A stretch of DNA of 60,000 bases from Nymphaea colorata (Eukaryota; Streptophyta; Magnoliopsida; Nymphaeales; Nymphaeaceae), in contig NC_045138.2 in assembly GCF_008831285.2 (NCBI RefSeq), forward strand, positions 3,638,143-3,698,142, given 5' to 3'. Of this stretch, positions 1 to 13,598 are shown in pieces (the stretch's first letter is position 1; the number at the start of each line of letters is the position of its first letter). The position numbers were made by a program, and so were the translations under genes. The notes under the pieces were generated by a model, which worked only from the letters and a program-made list of their open reading frames with translations, ran no database searches and was not told the DNA's origin.

Positions 1-1915
1 TTCCACACGCACACGTGTGTGTCTCATTGGGCACGTCCAGATGCCGTTCAGAGTAGTCATGAGAGGGAGCTGAATCTGAGCTAAGTCTTCTTAGCTTGAG
101 CCAAATATAAGCACGATATTAGAAGCGAGAGAGAGAAACCCAAAGTGAAAAGCTAAACCAGGCTTTAACTTCCTTCTTTTTCCGACTTAAATGTAAATGA
201 AGCAAAACACGTGCACACACTAGAAGAATAAGATGAGATGAGAGAGATCCACGGACCGCAAGTGCCTTCTGTTTGGTTATTTTAACGAGATTATGGTGGA
301 GGGAGAAATGTGAACACTTCCTCTACTAATTCTAAATGCAATTAGTCTGGACCAGCCTTACCAACCTATGCGCCCCCCCAGTTGCAGCAGCAGCCCGCAG
401 GCTCGGTCGTAGATAGCTGGCATTTGGAGGTACTGTCGGTCGAAAACGCTAGTGATCATTTTGCTACTGACAGTGATTCGCGCTCGTATAAAGGGAAAGT
501 GTAAATGAGCATTGCTCTCTAAACACTCAAGAACAGAGTGAAACCCTTTCCTTTTCTTTCTCCGCTCATGAGTTTTTCGCTTTTTCCCGGCCATAGGGCA
601 TGAATAGGTTGACCCCGTACCGTCTTGTTCGTCACATCCAACATCAGCGGCAGCGACTTTTGGAAGTTCCACATGCACAGCGGTTTTTTAAAGCAGAAAT
701 TTCTCAACCGACTCTAATCTGTCCTGTAGCCAAAATCATTTTGTTCAGACACAAGTCTCGCATTTTCAAGTGTAGTGCAAGAATGAAGCCGCGCAACTTA
801 TTCAACTTTACATCGTCGGCACAGTTGTGTCAACTGAATAAAACTTAAGCTGGACAAAAAATATATTAAAAAGAACATAAACAGTTCAAAATTTCCAGTT
901 GCTGCAATGTGATCATGCCCAGCAAAAACCCAAGAAAGAAACATGTTCATTGGGCGCCCGTATTTTCGTAGCTAGACCAGGACTGGTATTTGCCCATGGG
1001 CACAAGAAGCGGATTAGAGTGCAGTGAGAGCAAACTCGGACAGGGGTACTGGTTTTTCCCCAACCAAGTTTGTTCTATAACCTGATTTACGAACCCAGTC
1101 TTCAAGGAATCCAAGTATTGCACGTCACCTAAGTACAGCCCTTTTGTTCAGAGAATGAACAGTTCGAATCTGGTTTTGAACTATTTAGTTGTCAGGGCTT
1201 GACTGACTTTCATGCACATCCAAAAATGTCCATGTGTCTACCTGAATATCCGAACCCCTTGTATACGACTTGCAAAAATGAGGAGTTATGTCAAAACCAT
1301 AAAGCTGTGATCGCCAAAGCACCATGACAAACACAAACCAAAGACAGTTCAAGGTTCAATAAAATGCAACATTTTCTCTAACTAATGAAATTGAGTATTA
1401 ATGAACCTCGTATCGGCATGTTGAACCACAAAAGAATGGAGAACTTGTGGCATTTTTTTGAGCCGATCTTAGATTAGCTTGCTACATCTTCCACCTTAAC
1501 AAAAGGCTGCCTCACATATATAACTACATCAACACTGGCATGGAATTATTGCATTTGTACAATTGAAATTGCAATTTTTTACAATGTTACATGTTCATCA
1601 CCCTACTGGAGATCTCCATTTCAACTTCACCATCATTATAAATTCCCCCGGAAGAAGACAGCTGCAACATCAAGCTAGCATTTAGACAAAATAAAGGCAA
1701 ACAAATAAGGGAAACTGGAAAAGCACAACCCTTTCACTTCTTTGTCAGGTGCTAGTGTTTGTAATGATTTCACGCCAAAGAAGAATAAAATAAGTTGGAA
1801 ATTCTAAACAATATTCCAACTGCTAACATTCAGCAAAAAGAGAAAGAACAAGGAAAAAGCTTCTGAAATTCTAAACAATTTTCCTACTGCTAACATTCAG
1901 CAAAGCTTCACCATA
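1..1915. other. Downstream flank of CLPX, no gene recognised
   Basis: AT-rich sequence downstream of the proposed CLPX stop; it should contain the CLPX 3' UTR, but I could not fix a poly(A) site. Short open frames at 358-848 on both strands match no family I recognise and have no exon-like borders. Confidence 0.4.
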
Positions 1916-4900
1916 TTACATATCATAACCTGAATCTACGCTATCATCTTCTGTTATTTTACAGATCATGTAGTTAAGCCCATCTTGCTTTGAAACTTGC
2001 AGTCCCAAGCTTTAGCTCGCTAAATGTGCTTATCCATTCTTATTAAATAGTAACATAAATGATAATACCACTTACCACAGAATCATTCTGTTTCTGTTCC
2101 TGTTCAGAAAGGTAGTTTTCTAATGCACCAACCCCATGCAAAATTTTGACACCACATCCTGGAGAGTCTACTGATCCAACAACCTCCTCATCAACAACCA
2201 CAGCACTAATTTTCTCTTTTTCAGTTTTGACATCCGGAATCTGAAGCAATCAACAGTAATTAGGTTGAAGCAGAGGGTGAAAACAAACAAGCCAAGAAAA
2301 CAGCTTAAACAAATAACCAAGCATAGACATAGGGCCAGCAAGGACGTAACTGGCTAACTCTCAAGAGCAGGACAAGAATGCTCATAATTCAAAAAGGGAG
2401 ACCAGCGCATATAATGGCACACAATACTAAGTCCCTCTACAAACACAAGAAGCCTCAAATTGGCTAGCATTGGCCAGAAGGACCAGGACAGTCAAAAACT
2501 AAAACCCGAAAAGAAGCATAAACATAAGAATGTAAATGTGTATATTTATATTATATATGTAGTTATGTACTATATGTTGCACATAAAGTAGTTATGTACA
2601 GAATATACTCACGAATACCTATGCATAGATATGTACATAGACACAATTTAATAGACAGCTTAAAAGAAAAACGAAAAAAAGTTGTTCTGATATCTACAAT
2701 ATGGCAGGAAAATGAAGCACTTTCTGATGAACGTTGGACAAGAGAGGCATAAATACCTCATACATAGCTTCCGTCAAAATGTTCTCCAAAATAGACCTCA
2801 GACCTCGAGCACCAGTATTCTTTGCTAATGCTTTCTTTGCGACAAGCCTTAATGCATTTTCGGTGAAATGCAACTTAACCTGAAAAATTGATGTGACATA
2901 AAACCATGCCTTATTTTGGAACTTGGAGCTGCACTTCTGAGGGTTGATCCCAACCAAAGAAGAATTTGAGTGCTTACATCATTCATGCTAAACATTTTCT
3001 TGTATTGCTTTCCAAGAGCATTCCTTGGCTCGGTAAGAACCTAAGAGAGAGAACAACAGAACTCATATACATTAATTTCAAAAGCCAGAGGGCCAACAAG
3101 AAACAGATAACATAAATGGCCAAAGAAGCATGTTCATAAAAATGTGCCCCCACATTTCTCATTATTATGTTTCCACTACTATGAGTACTTCCAATCCTGT
3201 ATAATAAATGAAGCAATATATCATCATAGAATACACTATATCAAACAGCACAAAGCAAGGGAATTAACAAAAAGAATGTATACTATTTCTACAATTATAA
3301 AGAATGTACACTATTTCTACAACTATTTCCGGTGTTCAGCATGTTGCTTCTAACATGCATCATCTAGATATACAAATCAAAATGGAATTAACTCGGAATA
3401 ATTTACTATTGTAGTAGAAAACAATCAATACTAGAGGCTACCTGGACAAGTTGGTCTTCATTTAGAGATGACAAGCTAACAAGAATTGGAAAACGGCCAA
3501 CAAACTCTGGTATAAGTCCATATGCAATAAGATCACCGCTTTCGACCTGCAATATAACAGGTAAGCGCTTCAAGGTTGACTTCAAACTCTGGACTGCCGG
3601 ACAATTGGTCACCCAAGAATGTAGGGATTTAACTTATAAGCTCCAGAGGAAAAACCAAATCATACTGATTTCAGCAAGGATGATGTCACTGCTGCATCTG
3701 TGAGGCCACCAGTCCTCATGTTTGCACGCACTGGTGCTCCAAAGCCAATGGAAGAATCTTGCCGCCTGGGAGAAAACAAAGGGAGAAAAAATTATCAGAA
3801 GTTGCATTGGATTAAGATGTCATTTGGAGCACCTCACCTTTCTGAAATAGTTTTCTCCAGGTCAACAAAAGCACCTCCACAAATGAATAGTATGTCCTTT
3901 GTGTTTATCTGTCATTGAAAAGAAAATTGTTGAATAATATCATATCACATACATTTAAAGGAAAAAACAAAGTTTTCAGTAGCTGCAAATTTACTGAAGC
4001 TATCCTTTCATTTCGCTTGGTGCATTACTTAAAATATGACAGGCATTTAAATTTCCTGTTGGTAGGCTGAGTTTAGAGTTCTAAAAAGGTCTATGAAAGA
4101 TTATCTGAACAAAGGCTTAAAACATCACAGATCAGCTGGCAGTGGTTGGGCAGAAAGTCTCAGTAAAGATCATCTATAACAAACAGTTTCTGGTCCAGTT
4201 CCTTAAATATGATGTTCTTTCTACTATTGACAATGTTTTCAAATTGTCCACTCAGAGGAACTCAGGCCTCAAAATTTACAGTGCCAAATGAATCTCAAGA
4301 AAATGAATTGGGGCTCCTCTTTTACTTTAAAAGAATCATACGAAATACTAATTAGAAGGATGACTAGAGAAAGAGGCCCTGCAGGTCAAGGAAAAAAATG
4401 TGAACCATGGAGACCATGGCCCTTTTGCACACCTACTATTCCTCCAACAAATATAAATGCTTTAGATGGATTCAAAATCATACGAGTTCCCTACATGTCA
4501 ATACCAGGTTATATAATCCAAAAGCCGGTTTAAGATGTCTAAAATCAAGGGGCTAGTTTAGGATAAAATAAAGGATAATCTTATACTCAAGGTCAAAATA
4601 GGATGCAATCACTGCCTGATAACTAGGAAAGAGACAAAATCCCTTGTTGCAGCTCTTTCATCTTTAACCTCGAAATGCAAAAAGTAGAAGCTTAATACAT
4701 GGACATTGTTGTTCAAAACCATCATGCAGGTGGTGCTGGTAAATTATCTAGATTAATTTCTAGGCAGAGCAAGAGAACTTCTCTGCTTTAGCCTGGCGAT
4801 CGGATATGATTGCTAGACCCAAAGGATGGATGGGAATGTCGCGGCCTCTTTCCAGCAGTGCATTCTGGGATTATCTAGTCCAATATGCAGTCGGTGCAGC

Positions 4901-7900
4901 AACCATTTCATCACAAGTTCGTTGGAAGGCGAACTGGACAAGACCCATCCGGACGTGACCGGAGCTTCAAACAATCCTATTACTGCTCGTTCCTGCGGAC
5001 CATCTTTCAGTTAAAAAAAAAAAATCTTATTACTGGCGATTGTACTACACTTGGTATATATATTACTTTGAAGTGAGTAGAACAACTCCAAGACCACAAC
5101 TTCCCCTATGCATTTGTGTTCTGAACATCAAAAAGGATTTGTGTCAAAACTTGCTGACAAGTTCTCACATGATTTCGTGTATACAGAGGAGCAAGAAAGA
5201 TCACTCTGGTTTGTTTCTCTGCGATGAATTGCAATGAAGTCTCAGTGTACCTGATTTAAGATGCCACAAAAGGATAGACCAGCACTTCAGAAGCCAGAGA
5301 ACTGACAATCAAGGAGTAGAAGTGAAGTCTATTGGAACGGAAAGCCAAGTACATGACTCGTTTATTAGACAATTGACTGTAAGAAGTGCTGGTTTTTAAA
5401 AGAAAAGTTGGCCCCAACTTGAATAAGGCTATTGAGACGGTAGGCGGTAGCCTAGATTGAATCAAGTCAAGATCTAGCTCCAAACTCAGATGTTTAATTG
5501 ATGTTGAAGGCATTTACTTGATGAAGGTGTTTATGTAAATTTCTTGTTTTATGTTTATTCCTCTTCTTTGTGTCATGTTCCCCTAGTAACAGATGCCTTA
5601 CCCCTCTGCTCTCACATGAATAGTTATATCAGATTCTGCTAACCCAAACTAGGTTCTACCTAGAAAATTGACAAATTGAATATGCAAGATGCCACCAGTT
5701 CAAAACATCAAGCACTTTGTTCCACAAAAATGACAGTGGTGTCATCTAAGTCACAAACATGAGAAAAGCACATAGGTTCCAAGCATGATTAATATGAATT
5801 GCTGACTCCAAATTTACAATGTAGTAGAACAAGTTATGACAGGACTTTAGTGACGCAGTTGCCAAAAAATTACTAGAGTGCTAATTTCTTGCTACTGTAA
5901 ACACATAAAAGTAGAGCATACCTGAATGCTATCACCACGAGGATGTTTCCTAGCCCCTTTTTCAGGAACATTCACAACCTGTTCAGATATAGAAGAAGAC
6001 TTAACAAATAGTATTAATTACTTATTCTAGGTGGAATGCTTTTCAGATCATCACATTTTCATAAGTGTCCAAACACAGAAAGGTAAAGGTTAAAATGAAA
6101 AACAAATGCGAAAAGTGCAGAATTGACTAAAAGTGGAGAATCATCTTTCCTAGCTTCCCTTGCTAATATTCATATACTTGTGAACTACACATAAAACTCA
6201 TCCAGTCCATCAAATGGCCAGCTGACTCTACACACAATGTGCAAAAGAATCTTCATTTAGTGAATGGAGAAGTTATTAGAATACAAAAGCTCCATTTCCT
6301 TTTGTTCTTACTATGCCAGCAAGAAACATACTTGGCAGTTGGCAGGTATTTGCAAATAATTCTTCCCGAAGCTCCACAGGTGCATGTGAACCAGTGTCTA
6401 ACCTGTGCTATTTAAGTATTGCATCAGAACAATGCACAGCTTTAACATTCTAAAAAAGAAGAAATAGTTTTCTCTCTTACATCACTAATATCAAAAGGAA
6501 TCCAGATAAAATATGGAAGTACATTGAAGATAGGTGTAGCGTAACAAAATAAGTAACATTAGCCTACCATTTAGGTCCAAGTAACCATGTCAGTGCATCA
6601 GGTACAGGACTCAGACATTTAGAAACAGGTGGGAATATTTCGTTTGGATCTCAGTAAGACCCAAATCCAATCCAGTAACTTTAATGAAAAATCATTTCAA
6701 GAAAAAACAATCCTTTTGAATTTCAAAATTTGAATATGCAACTATACAAACATATAAAACTTCATAATTTCGAAAATTATATGTTTAATTTTCATGACTA
6801 TAGACACTCAGCTGAACAGTGAACACCCATACACCTGTCTTCTGAAAGTGCCATGTCATACATCTATGTGACTTAGATACCAACAAAGTTGTACCCAACA
6901 GAATGGCACATCTGAAAATGTTAGAAGGTCCACATCCTTCAAGGTTCTCTAATTTGGGAAAGAAACATGGTTGAAGACCAGTCCAAGGCCATGAGCTGCC
7001 ATGATTAAACTATAATACCAGGTCTAAGAGCAACTGCTGTATAATTTGTTGCTCAACCAGTTTCAGGAAATTGCAGCCACAATCAAGATCCACCATGTTA
7101 TTAACCTATGCAGGACATTGGCATGAGCACATATGCTATGGCCCAATTACTATGGTCATGTGCATCTTTGAAGAAGTGTGTGAAGTCAATCGAGCTAATA
7201 CCGTCCTTTTGCATTCCCATATTGATGCTTACACAGATCTAGAAGCAGATAGAACAGGCCTTTTGGAACTTTAAGTGCTTTGTACATACGGAAAAATGGA
7301 GACTGGTAAAGTCTCAAGCTAGAAAGTTGTTTCCTGAAAAATAGGTATATGAAAGCCACTTAAATTAGACAAGGATGGATGATCCACACTTAAGTCTATA
7401 TAGAAGCAAATCTGATTAATTCACACATACCAAATCATGCCCATATGGCTTCCATTTACACAACCTTCTCAGTCACAACAAGACCAAACAGAAAATAGAT
7501 GTCCAACCTTGCCTTTGTCTCATAAGATCCTCTTTATGTTGATCACAATTAGTCGGATCTGGGTAACCATCCCATTTAAATCAAGCAAACTGAAAGCCAA
7601 GTTGAAATACTAAAAGGGTTTTTGAAATATATCACTACCCTAAAACACATATAAAAGACACAGATCTAGTTGAAACATTGGATTTCCAGGGAAAATTACA
7701 CTTCCAAATCCACCAATATATCAAACTTAGTTTCAAGCTTCTCCAAATAGAATTTGAGTAAGTACATAGCTGAGTATTGGGGCTCTTGTTGAGCCAGGCC
7801 CAGCCCCCTAGGCCTAGACAGATTTCACATGCATGTAGCAAGCCTACATACTACAGGCATATGGTAAAGCACAACATGAAATTGCAGCGGTTAAAAGCCA

Positions 7901-10900
7901 AATAATCCTGAATCTTCACAGATAAATCGTAAAACATATGATTTAATGGCAGTAACAATCGACTGTATCAAAAAACTGTGCTGCATGAGAATGTCAATGA
8001 CAGACTTCATTGACCAAAATTACCGTTCTTTATGTTAATCTGCTGCCCAACTGGTCCATCAAGGAGAAGAACACAGGAGAAAAGATACTAAGTTGCCAAT
8101 ACTCACAGTTCCTTCTAACATTTTAAGCAATGCTTGTTGAACCCCTTCACCAGAAACATCTCTGCTAATACTCAAGCTTTCAGCCTAAATACATGGATTG
8201 AGGTAAAAACAATCAAGAAAATGAATCGTTTTTAATTGACACATATTGTTGATTGAATTTATCGAAACAATATACGTACCTTCTTAGTTATCTTATCAAC
8301 CTCATCAATGTAGACAATGCCTTGTTGAGCTGCTGCAACATTGAAGTCAGCAACCTGTTGAACAAGAATACAGGAACAGAAACACTGCTATGGTTCAAAT
8401 ATGATAAAGACTATGACACAAACAACCTAAAGGAGTGGCCTGTTAACACTTCAGAACATAGATGTGGCTTTAATGATGGTGTAGATATGGTCAAAACCAT
8501 GCCAGGTGAAATCAGTGCAGAAATGTCTTAATTGTGCTATGTTTGATGCAGTCAACTTTGACTGAATTTTGTGTTCTTCCTCTTAATTCGATCAATCATG
8601 TTCTCCTTTTCACCTTTTTTAATTCTAAACATCATTGTTTATATGTTAATGGATGTATTGAATATTTCTTTTTATTTTTATAACTATTTTTAGACTTTAA
8701 TATATAGAACCATACACATGTCCTGAAGTATGTGAAATAGGTTTGAAAGAGCAACAAGAGGAGACAAAAAGCTTCAGCTTCAAACTGAAGATACAAAAGA
8801 GAGTGAAAAATGGCTCCCAGAAAAAGCAACGGGCTTGCAAATCAGACCAAAAGGAAGCAGAAAAAAAAGGCATTTAAAAAATGAAGAAACAATGACTAGA
8901 ATACTAACATAAAACAAAAACATTGTTGAAAAAATGTCATAAATGTTGAAGAAGCATGCCAAAAATTCTGTCTCTACTTGTCTCAATTTCTTCCTTCCTT
9001 CCAGCATATGGAATGCTAGTAGGCATCAACATAACTTGGCATGATAACTATATTATCCCATCTAAAGGAGACACCAACTTGCCTTCTTACACGAAAAACA
9101 AAAAAGCATAAGCAGTCATAGATTTGCTTTAATTTTGGAGTTTGGATACAATCATACAAGTTGATCATCTTCTTTTCCTTATTTATATTTTACTATTGTC
9201 CTTTCTACTTTCCTGTAAATTAGGTAAATACATCTAATGGGGCTGTGGAATGCAAAAAAGATATGCAAATAACGATTGAGCTTTTCTAGAGAAACTAGAT
9301 AATAGACCAAATCATGCAATTCACAGTAAAGTTAAATTAACTTAACTAGCACACACAAAGAAACATCGTACACATGTAAAAACATATCTGGATACACCCA
9401 CCAATGCATGGTTACAAACACAACTCTTAGGCATGTGCAATATCCATTTTCCTATCCATCAGTATGTAATATTTCGAAGAGAAGTGTAAACCAAGCAGAC
9501 TCCAACCTATATGACTAATTTGCGTAGTCAAGGTCATAGACCATACCGTAAGTAATTTGTACAATATCGACTCTACATCCTCCCCAACATAGCCAGCCTG
9601 CAAACAGCAATATTGCATGCCAAGAAAGTAGGCCCCAAAGTAAGTAACTCACTAACAAATGGAGATTAGCTTGCTATAGAATAGAAAATGGAGGCTCATT
9701 AACTCTCCAGAATAACAGGTCACTTTTCAGTTTTTTTTCCTGTTCATTTATTTTATTTTATTTTCTCTTCTTTTCTCTTCTCTTGATCAAAAGCAGGATT
9801 GCATATAATTGATTGAATATGGGTTTCAGGGTGCACAGCCAAATAAATATTGAAGCTTTGCCATGTGAAAAAATAATGAGTACATTGATTGCATGAATTA
9901 GGTGATCAGAAGTACTGTTACCACGCTTGGTCATTCAGCGGCAACATTACTGATGAACCACAATGGGTGTCCTGGCCATTTTACTGAAAATAATGTTTTT
10001 CAGGACTCATTGGATCGGTTCAGTGCCAATGAATTGCTATATACAATCGTGATTTGCCAGCCATTGGAATGCAACATGAAAAGAGAGAGAGAGAGAGAGA
10101 GAGTTTGCATGTGTGTATTTGCATAAGAGCAGACACCAACTCACCACATACATTTTTCTAATAATTACAATTTAAAAATAAATTATTATTTTAAATGATA
10201 TTGAAAACCCTATTAAAACAGTGACATTTAAATATAAATCTAAAATGAAATATACACATATAAATTTAAATATTGGACATATTTCAGTAGTAAGTTTAAT
10301 GAATTTGAGAACGGCTACATAAAAGGATTAAGTTAAAAACAAATAAGCTATATTATTTGCACCAAGATAAAAGTTATCATTTTTCAATTTTCATTGCAAA
10401 TTGCTTCAAGTATCAGCCTTGTTAGTTTTTGTTGGTAAATATTCCACTACTAAATAGCTTTTATGTTTAAGTTTCAGACAATTTCACTATATTTTCCGGC
10501 ATAATACAACCATTACTGATCAATCGCAATTTGTTATCTGACCAATTAATCACGATTTCATGGGGCCTACTTTACAGAGGCTACATTCTTTCCTTATTAA
10601 ATACAATTCACAGATGATCAGAAGATCAAATAAATGCTGAGAAAAAGTTTGGCTACTATGGTCAAAAGCATCAAAGGTGCATACTGCATCCATTTAATCT
10701 AAAGATCATATCGAGGAAGAAAATTATCATGTTGAAAAAGAAAAGGTAGCCACATTTGCAGCACAAATAATATGTTTCCAACAGAAAAAGCATAAGAAGG
10801 ACTTTAGTGGATTTGCTTTTTTTTCCTTAAAAGTGAAAAATAGGGAAAATTTGTTCGTAAAAAGATAAGTATATGAAAAGAGTAAAACTGACGGCACTCC

Positions 10901-13598
10901 TCGTGCTTTAAAACCCCTCCTCAGAGCCTGACATACTCTACAAGCAGGGAAAAAATGTACAAGATATTTGAATGGACCTCACTTCAGAGTATGACACTGT
11001 AGACAGAAATGTAAACAGAGAATTGATCTATGTCCAAAAATATCTCAAACATCCCTAAAAAGACATTTAATTAAACAACATAAGAACAACAAAGCCTTGC
11101 CTGTGTTAACGTTGTTGCATCTGCAACAACAAAGGGCACATTGACAAATCGAGCCAATGTTTTTGCCAACAATGTCTTCCCTGTGCACAGAAGCATTACA
11201 ACCACATTTAAGACACCCAGTGAACAACTATATCACAAATAACACCAAAAATATGAGTAAGATGGAAATAACGACACTTAAAGTCCATTAAGAACAATTT
11301 CCATCAACCAATACAACAGAATAAGAAATAACAAATAAAACTTTTATTTCCTGCCTAAAATAAGAATACATACTACCTGATCCAGTGGGTCCCATAAGAA
11401 GTAGATTACTTTTCTCAAGCTCCACCGAGTCTTCATCATCAGCTTCAGCAACAGGATTCACTGAATTTACTTCTCTACTAGGATTACAAATCAATGAATT
11501 CACATACATAAGTGGCTGGATGGGGTAATGACCAGAAAATGTGCCTCACGTGTCATGCATGAATGAATTTGCAATCTGAAGTAGCGTTAATTCTTTGAAA
11601 TGGAAATGAGACGGTTTCACTAACCCATTCTGCAACGAGGAATGATATATCCTCTTGTAATGATTATACACGGCCACTGACAGCACCTGAACACAAAGAA
11701 GAGAAACCTAAGTGGCATGCTTTCAGCAATTTTATGCTTTCAAGCTTCAACAAGCATTTAGGTCAGTCGCCTCACATATAGAAAATGTTCATATAGAAAT
11801 TTAGTTCCGTAGAAAATTGAGGACATGTCCAAAGAGACAGCAGCAAGTAAAATACAAGTTCCACCACAAGATAATCCAACAATCTCATCCTCAAAATTTT
11901 CTCTACAAGACAGGTTAGAATGCTAAATTCAGTCTTGTTGATATCGACAAAAAGGAAAGAGGGAAGAGGTGCTTTGGTCCAGAATATTATATTTAATTGT
12001 TTTTTACGAAGCTATCCTTTGTAATTATTTAATGATTGTTAATTATCTATTCTAAGGGATTGGACCTGTTAAACGGTTTTTATTTAGTTTTACGCTTTGT
12101 AAAATATCTCTTCATTTTTTTAAATTTTCCTACTTTCCCGTTTTTATACTTAAAAAAAAAGGAAACATTTATTCCCGTTTTGAATTAATTGTTTCAATGT
12201 TTTCAGACGAAGATTGTAACAACATTGGTTAAAATCTTTCCCGCTAGGCTCTTCTGGTAATTAAGAAATCAAACTCAAAAAGTTTTTGAGAAGGAAAATA
12301 AAATTAATGAATCTCAATAAGCTAAATTGGGGTTCAGTAATTTTTTCTTCTTACGTGTTACACGCAATCAAGATGCTGCCAAAAAACAGTTGAGTTCACC
12401 GAGTAACCATCGAGCAGATTTGGACGATTAAAACAAAAGTAAGAACAACTCAGCAAAAGAAATTCATTAGTTCTAGCAGATACTGTTAAATATTCATCAT
12501 TTTTCCTGCCGACACAACTAATATTCGTATTCCATGTACTTCCCACACATTGTCTTATATCCGTTTACATTAAGCTCTTGCGGAGTTGTTTGACTGCTTT
12601 CTCCATTTAAAGAATGAACTTTTGGGGAAAATTAAGTGCTGGAATCATACATAACACTGAAGGCGATCGATTTAGTGTCTTTCGTGCAAAAAAAAAATCA
12701 GTTATTATATTGAAATGAGAGAAACCTTTTTGGCATGCTTCTGGCCGATCACAAATTTGTCAAGGCCCTCGCAGATCTCCTTCGGCGTCGGAAAATTCTT
12801 TCCCAAATTCGATCCACCCCATTCATCCTTTGATCCACAAGATGGCCCGTCTCCGCTGCCATTTCCGTGCGCCCGCACAACGTTTACACTCGCAGGGCAA
12901 GGTGGACCAACGGGCGGCGTCGGGACAGCCAGACCATTACCAGGGGGCTGCCAATTTTCCGGCGGATCTCCGCCGAAGGATCTAAACGACTCCCAGAAGG
13001 AGATCCTCAGCTTCTTCAAGTATTCGTCTTCCGTCTTATCGCCTCCATCTTCCTCCCTTGAGACGCCATTCGGCGGGGCCGCCGTGGTGGAGGCTGGGCC
13101 GAGGTCCCCCTTTCTGTCGAGGTTCCTAGCGCCTCTGGCCTTCTCGATCTCGACGAAGCTGCCTTGGAGAGGGGCCAATTTGAAGGGACGGAAGTAGTAG
13201 GCAGTCTTACAGTTAGAGCAGAGATTGACGGCCTGGTAACCCCGATCTTTATTGTGGAAGAGAATTTCCATCTGCTTGGAGCATCTCGGGCAGCTCGCCT
13301 CCGCCCTGATCCTGCCACCATCCCACTTGCTGCGCTCCTGCTGCCACAGCAAGCCCACCCGCGTCTCCCTCCTCCTCCTCTTCTGGTGATAAAAGGACCC
13401 TGTGTCGAGGTAATTCAACCTGGTGGAGATGTGGAACCGCCTGCGCAAGTGACAGGAGAGGAGATAGGAAGGAGGGAATTCAGAGAATGACGACCAAGGT
13501 TGGTGGCTTCTGGGCTTCGTCGGGGAGGAGGCGGCAAAGAATTGGGTGGTCGACATCGTGGCATCCCTCAACCTTCTCCATCGGAGGAAACCAGACAT
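1916..13598 (-). CDS. CLPX: Mitochondrial-type ClpX, AAA+ unfoldase of the Clp protease
   Basis: ATP-driven unfoldase that feeds substrates to ClpP; plant ClpX is mitochondrial. Proposed exons (5' to 3', minus): 13598-12726, 11686-11625, 11477-11377, 11180-11101, 9597-9547, 8354-8280, 8184-8107, 5978-5922, 3908-3838, 3765-3666, 3546-3442, 3040-2978, 2879-2757, 2240-2076 and a tentative 1987-1916. All junctions keep phase, giving about 691 aa. Visible motifs: CX2C-X20-CX2C zinc finger (C103, C106, C127, C130), Walker A GPTGSGKT (341-348), pore loop GYVG (374-377), Walker B YIDE (404-407), RKH loop (450-452), IGF loop for ClpP docking (489-491), Arg finger in EFVGR (R534), sensor II GARGLR. The start at 13598 (MSGFLRWRR) is preferred over an in-frame ATG at 13643 because it begins the Arg-rich presequence-like N-terminus. 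The fourth intron has a GC donor. The last exon is the weak point. Confidence 0.94.
3909..5921 (-). other. CLPX intron 8 (2.0 kb)
   Basis: GT-AG intron between exons 5978-5922 and 3908-3838. Mostly AT-rich with no recognisable gene. A patch at about 4796-5015 has higher GC, is open on the plus strand and is followed by an A-run, so it may be a mobile or retroposed fragment of unknown origin. Confidence 0.6.
5979..8106 (-). other. CLPX intron 7 (2.1 kb)
   Basis: GT-AG intron (donor GTGAGT at 8106). AT-rich throughout; I see no gene, RNA or mobile element in it. Confidence 0.6.
8355..9546 (-). other. CLPX intron 5 (1.2 kb)
   Basis: GT-AG intron between the exon ending in KLLT and the exon beginning VADFN. 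AT-rich and otherwise featureless. Confidence 0.6.
9598..11100 (-). other. CLPX intron 4 (1.5 kb) with a GC donor
   Basis: The upstream exon must end ACA-CAG (TQ) and the next begins GCT-GGC (AG), fixed by the conserved [11 protein letters not shown] segment. The intron then begins GCAAGG at 11100 and ends GCAG at 9598, making it a GC-AG intron. It contains an (AG)n tract at 10082-10103 and no gene. Confidence 0.8.
10082..10103. repeat. (AG)n microsatellite
   Basis: Pure AG dinucleotide run inside CLPX intron 4. Confidence 0.9.
11687..12725 (-). other. CLPX intron 1 (1.0 kb)
   Basis: GT-AG intron after the long first exon; the exons it joins encode the GQKHAKK / [10 protein letters not shown] junction typical of ClpX. 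AT-rich, no internal feature seen. Confidence 0.6.

Noticed and set aside
12715-13490. Plus-strand open frames over CLPX exon 1
   Set aside because: Shadows of the GC-rich first exon; the minus frame has the zinc finger and the conserved ClpX end.
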